From: Sedimenticola selenatireducens
GTDB taxonomy: Bacteria; Pseudomonadota; Gammaproteobacteria; Chromatiales; Chromatiaceae
Assembly (NCBI RefSeq): GCF_007625115.1
Contig: NZ_VMNH01000007.1
Location: 167,373-231,372 of the forward strand
DNA length: 64,000 nucleotides
Direction of reading: 5' to 3'
Shown here: positions 61,582 through 64,000 of the stretch, piece by piece
Layout of the letters: each line of letters opens with the position of its first letter
Numbering within the stretch: position 1 is the stretch's first letter
Position numbers and translations under genes: made by a program
The notes under the pieces: generated by a model
What the model was told of the DNA's origin: nothing
Database searches by the model: none
What the model saw: the letters and a program-made list of their open reading frames with translations, nothing else

Positions 61582-62688
61582 ATGTGGCAGGATCTGAAAC
61601 CGCTCTACCGTTTTCCCATCTTGATTATGGGAATGCTATCGCTGGTAGTGGGCATACTTGCAGGTCTGGGGCGTCTCGGGATATCCGTCCCGCAGGTTGC
61701 ACTTGAGCAAGTGTCCCAGCATGGCGTGTTGATGATTCCTGCCTTTTTCGGGACCGTTATTGGTTTGGAACGTGCTGTCGCTTTAGGGCAGCGATGGGCA
61801 TATATAAGTCCCTTATTGACTGGGCTTGCGGGTATTGCGTTGTTAATCGGGATACCACACTTGATACCCTTTGCCCTGTTAGCTGTGGGCAGTCTGCTGT
61901 TTGCAATAGCCTCTTTGAAGGTGGTCAGAATACAGAATGCGATTCAGAACTGGATACTCCTGGGCGGCGCTGTCGCCCTGTTGCTCGGTAATATCCAGCT
62001 CTTTGCTGGAATGCTGGTGAGTGACATTCTCTACTGGTGGATCGCCTTTCTACTCTTGACCATCGCAGGTGAGCGTTTGGAATTGAGTAGGCTGGTGATC
62101 AGAGATGATAAAAAAAGAGTGTGGCTTGCAATCCTCTGTCTGGTTCCACTGGGCGGGGCAGTGATAAACATCATCAATCCGATGCTTGGCACAACACTGT
62201 TTGCTATCGGCATGTTGGGCATTGGTTTGTGGCTGATACTTTTTGATATTGCCAGGCGTACGGTACGTATGCAGGGGCTGACCCGCTTTACCGCAGTCTG
62301 TATGCTTACGGGCTATGCATGGCTATTTCTCTCTGCCGTTTTGTTTCTGGGAATGCTGTATGGATGGGGAGGCATAGGACGCGATTCAGCGTTGCACACC
62401 TTCCTTATCGGCTTTGTGTTTTCCATGGTAATAGGCCATGCGTTGATAATTTTCCCAGCTGTGACACAGCTTAATATTCCCTATTCACCCGTTTTTTATC
62501 TACCACTCATCTTCTTACAGAGTTCATTGATCATGCGGGTGGTTGGTGGGTTGAGCAACAATGCGTTGCTTTTAACTCAGGGTGGTCTGCTCAATAGTAT
62601 TGCGCTAGCCGTTTTTATCGTTACGCTGGTCGGAAGTATTGTGCGAGGTCAAATAGTCACGAGGCAAACACGCACTGGAACGGGTTAA
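61582..62688 (+). CDS. NnrS-family membrane protein
   Basis: 368 aa and about ten to twelve membrane helices (for example FPILIMGMLSLVVGILAGLG, LIPFALLAVGSLLFAIASL, ALHTFLIGFVFSMVIGHALI). Conserved His residues in GHALIIFPAV and the pattern of the family suggest NnrS, a heme- and copper-containing NO-stress protein. Length and helices fit. It is 27 bp downstream of DUF2249 and presumably co-transcribed. A hairpin follows the stop. Confidence 0.82.
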   Translation: MWQDLKPLYRFPILIMGMLSLVVGILAGLGRLGISVPQVALEQVSQHGVLMIPAFFGTVIGLERAVALGQRWAYISPLLTGLAGIALLIGIPHLIPFALLAVGSLLFAIASLKVVRIQNAIQNWILLGGAVALLLGNIQLFAGMLVSDILYWWIAFLLLTIAGERLELSRLVIRDDKKRVWLAILCLVPLGGAVINIINPMLGTTLFAIGMLGIGLWLILFDIARRTVRMQGLTRFTAVCMLTGYAWLFLSAVLFLGMLYGWGGIGRDSALHTFLIGFVFSMVIGHALIIFPAVTQLNIPYSPVFYLPLIFLQSSLIMRVVGGLSNNALLLTQGGLLNSIALAVFIVTLVGSIVRGQIVTRQTRTGTG

Positions 62689-62691
62689 TGC

Positions 62692-62713
62692 TTCGAAGGA
62701 TAAGCCCTTCGAA
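62692..62713. terminator. Hairpin after NnrS-family gene
   Basis: TTCGAAGG (62692-62699) and CCTTCGAA (62706-62713) form a perfect 8-bp stem with a 6-nt loop. No T-run follows; it may attenuate transcription into the hemerythrin gene. Confidence 0.55.
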
Positions 62714-62787
62714 TGTTGATAATTCAGGGGTGATTGTAGATATCTTTATACAAATGTTAATGTGAGTGACACTGAATAGGTTTGATA

Positions 62788-63207
62788 ATGCAACGAAATC
62801 AATATTTGCGAAATCTCTCTTCGGAACATCATCAAGCGCTGGCATTGGCCAGAGATATCAAGAAGGCTTGTAGCACGAATGAACAACAGGATGCACTGAT
62901 CAAGAGGGTAGAGGCAATATTTGTAGCAGAGCTACTGCCCCATTTCGATATAGAAGAGCAGACGATTCTTCCTGCACTAAAACGAGTGGGTGAAACGTCC
63001 CTTGTTACGAAAACTCTTCAGGATCATGCCCATCTAAAAAAATTAGCCAAGAGTTTAGCGGAGCCAGGGAGCTTGGTGGCTTTCTCTTCGGCTCTGAAAG
63101 AACATGTGCGATTTGAAGAACGAACTTTATTTGAAGTATGTCAATCAGTTTTGACTGATGATGAACTGGCGACAATTGACTCATTGCATCGGCAGAGCGA
63201 ACGCTAG
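62788..63207 (+). CDS. Hemerythrin-like domain protein
   Basis: 139 aa from the ATG at 62788. Four-helix hemerythrin fold with candidate diiron ligands in SSEHHQALALARDI, LLPHFDIEEQTIL, DHAHLKKLAKSL and LKEHVRFEERTLFEV, giving the H, HxxxE, H and HxxxxE pattern. Such proteins bind O2 or NO or sense redox state; close relatives sit with NsrR/YtfE in NO-repair genes. YtfE (RIC), which has an extra N-terminal domain with CxxC, is not matched. It is probably the last gene of the NsrR set. Confidence 0.85.
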   Translation: MQRNQYLRNLSSEHHQALALARDIKKACSTNEQQDALIKRVEAIFVAELLPHFDIEEQTILPALKRVGETSLVTKTLQDHAHLKKLAKSLAEPGSLVAFSSALKEHVRFEERTLFEVCQSVLTDDELATIDSLHRQSER

Positions 63208-63348
63208 GTTTTTGGATAATGAAATTCAGTAGAATTTAGAAACCTGCGACGCCATAAAAATAATCACGCTAATCATTTTACTGAATGATATAGAAACGTG
63301 AATGGTAAGTTGCTTCGCAACTCTCGATCAGTTTGGTTAAGCCAAATT

Positions 63349-63627
63349 TCAGACTACGGTATCAATAAACCGGCCTACACCCTCCTGAGAGTTGGGGTCG
63401 GGTTCAGGTGGTTGATTGTTGCTGGTTACCTGACTCGCCTCGGTTTCATTGGCAGGCTGCACCCGTTGGGTGGCCGCCATATCACTGGCTTGATTGTTGG
63501 TTGCTGCCGCATTAGCGGTAGACTGATTATCATCTTCCCGATTTTCTGCCTGTTGAGGTCGTTCTGCCTGCTGTGTGGCAACCTGCCGGTTGGCGGAAGC
63601 GACCGCCTGTGATGCACCTATTTCCAT
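63349..63627 (-). CDS. Small Gln/Ala/Asn-rich hypothetical protein
   Basis: 92 aa with no signal peptide or membrane segment, rich in Gln, Ala, Asn and Glu; most of it is low complexity. It begins MEIGASQAVASANRQ and ends EGVGRFIDTVV. Similar short proteins with an MxI start and a G-x-x-IDT/INT end occur beside motility genes in gammaproteobacteria (YjfB-like), but I cannot claim that function here. The Shine-Dalgarno is weak and the real reading is moderately supported. Confidence 0.5.
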   Translation of the reverse strand: MEIGASQAVASANRQVATQQAERPQQAENREDDNQSTANAAATNNQASDMAATQRVQPANETEASQVTSNNQPPEPDPNSQEGVGRFIDTVV

Positions 63628-63854
63628 TATCTCTGTCTCGTTGTATCAACATTTCCCCAATTATAGCTGTTTTTTTGTTGGGCGCAGATTTGTTGTATCG
63701 GATTTGCTTTGAAGCTAGGCCTTTGATGATGGTTTGAAAGGACTCACTATAAACCGTGAATTCAATTTGTAAGTGCAACTCTTAACGAGTTGGTTAGAGG
63801 GTAAGTTGCTGTATTATCGAGCTTTCTCTCACCGACCAAAGTTAGAGGAGCACA

Positions 63855-63962
63855 ATGAGATACAAACAGCTTACCCAGGTAGAACGATACCAAATTTACG
63901 CCCTGTTGAAAGCAATGGGATGGACTCCTCCTCACCCTTACGGCATCGATGTGCCAAACTGA
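63855..63962 (+). pseudogene. IS30-family transposase, N-terminal fragment, interrupted
   Basis: After an AGAGGAG Shine-Dalgarno the ATG at 63855 starts MRYKQLTQVERYQIYALLKA, the unmistakable start of IS30-family transposases. After codon 22 similarity ends: the HTH residues expected next are absent and the frame reaches a stop at 63960. The break coincides with the first base of a 10-bp inverted repeat at 63921. The window ends before showing whether the transposase resumes. Confidence 0.85.
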
Positions 63963-64000
63963 GATTGGTGTTTCAGTTAACGGTGAGCATGAGGAGTCCA
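63921..64000. mobile_element. Segment with 10-bp inverted ends inside the IS30 gene
   Basis: TGGACTCCTC (63921-63930) and GAGGAGTCCA (63991-64000) are perfect inverted repeats 80 bp apart end to end. The symmetry continues inward as CTCACC against GGTGAG with a 3-nt offset. The interior (CATCGATGTGCCAAACTGAG) recalls the ends of IS21-like elements. It could be a miniature element or one end of a larger insertion sequence, because the window stops at base 64000. Confidence 0.6.

Noticed and set aside
62788..63207. YtfE/RIC di-iron repair protein
   Set aside because: Only the hemerythrin domain is present; the N-terminal domain with its Cys pair characteristic of YtfE is missing.

Overview
The window is chromosomal DNA of a gammaproteobacterium, by eye close to 50% G+C. 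No rRNA or tRNA gene is present, so placement rests on gene content. The order queG / nnrD-tsaE-amiC-mutL-miaA-hfq-hflX-hflK-hflC-DUF2065-hisZ-purA is a classic gammaproteobacterial chromosome block. Supporting signs are recCBD, orn, EfpL, an MSHA-type pilus assembly locus and a Gor/RsgA neighbourhood. A 395-residue Sat-type ATP sulfurylase, an O-acetylhomoserine sulfhydrylase, a periplasmic rhodanese and a SoxW-like thioredoxin suggest a sulfur-oxidising lineage (free-living or symbiotic Chromatiales-like). That assignment is inference.

Layout. 1-5613: the end of recC, then recB and recD (double-strand break repair). 5956-6687: an orphan ParA-type ATPase. 6993-9783: sat and metY, each followed by an inverted-repeat terminator. 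9856-13719 (minus strand): a secreted Sel1/TPR protein, a thioredoxin-fold protein, an MscS channel, and a three-gene set of secretin-N-like protein, degenerate PLD-like protein and GNAT acetyltransferase. 14223-17577: a lytic transglycosylase, a PilZ protein and a DUF1631 protein. 17818-22419 (minus): an RND pump, its adaptor and a MarR regulator with a perfect palindromic operator candidate. 22577-25512: two small envelope proteins followed by a PhoP/PhoQ-like two-component system. 25655-35237: nine contiguous genes for the MSHA pilus assembly machine (mshI, mshI2, J, K, L, M, N, E, G) with no pilin genes.

35300-41692: an XRE/2TM protein, DUF2333, glutathione reductase, RsgA, a small heme protein coupled to an M48 protease, and oligoribonuclease. 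41702-58856: a SprA-type predicted protease followed by the conserved housekeeping block and a DeaD helicase. 58996-60228: a periplasmic rhodanese and EfpL.

60415-63207 is the most coherent accessory system. An NsrR-type NO sensor with its Fe-S ligands faces a run of four genes (MIP18-type Fe-S assembly factor, DUF2249, NnrS family, hemerythrin). A near-ideal 11-1-11 NsrR operator lies between them, so the set reads as an NO-stress and Fe-S-repair regulon. The window ends in mobile DNA: the first codons of an IS30-family transposase are interrupted by a segment with 10-bp inverted ends, 80 bp apart.

Nothing here is demonstrably a new defence or mobile system. The best candidates for new biology are the pilin-less MSHA locus with a c-di-GMP-binding-type MshE, the NsrR island with its uncharacterised DUF2249/NnrS/hemerythrin trio, and a coupled M48 protease and small heme protein.
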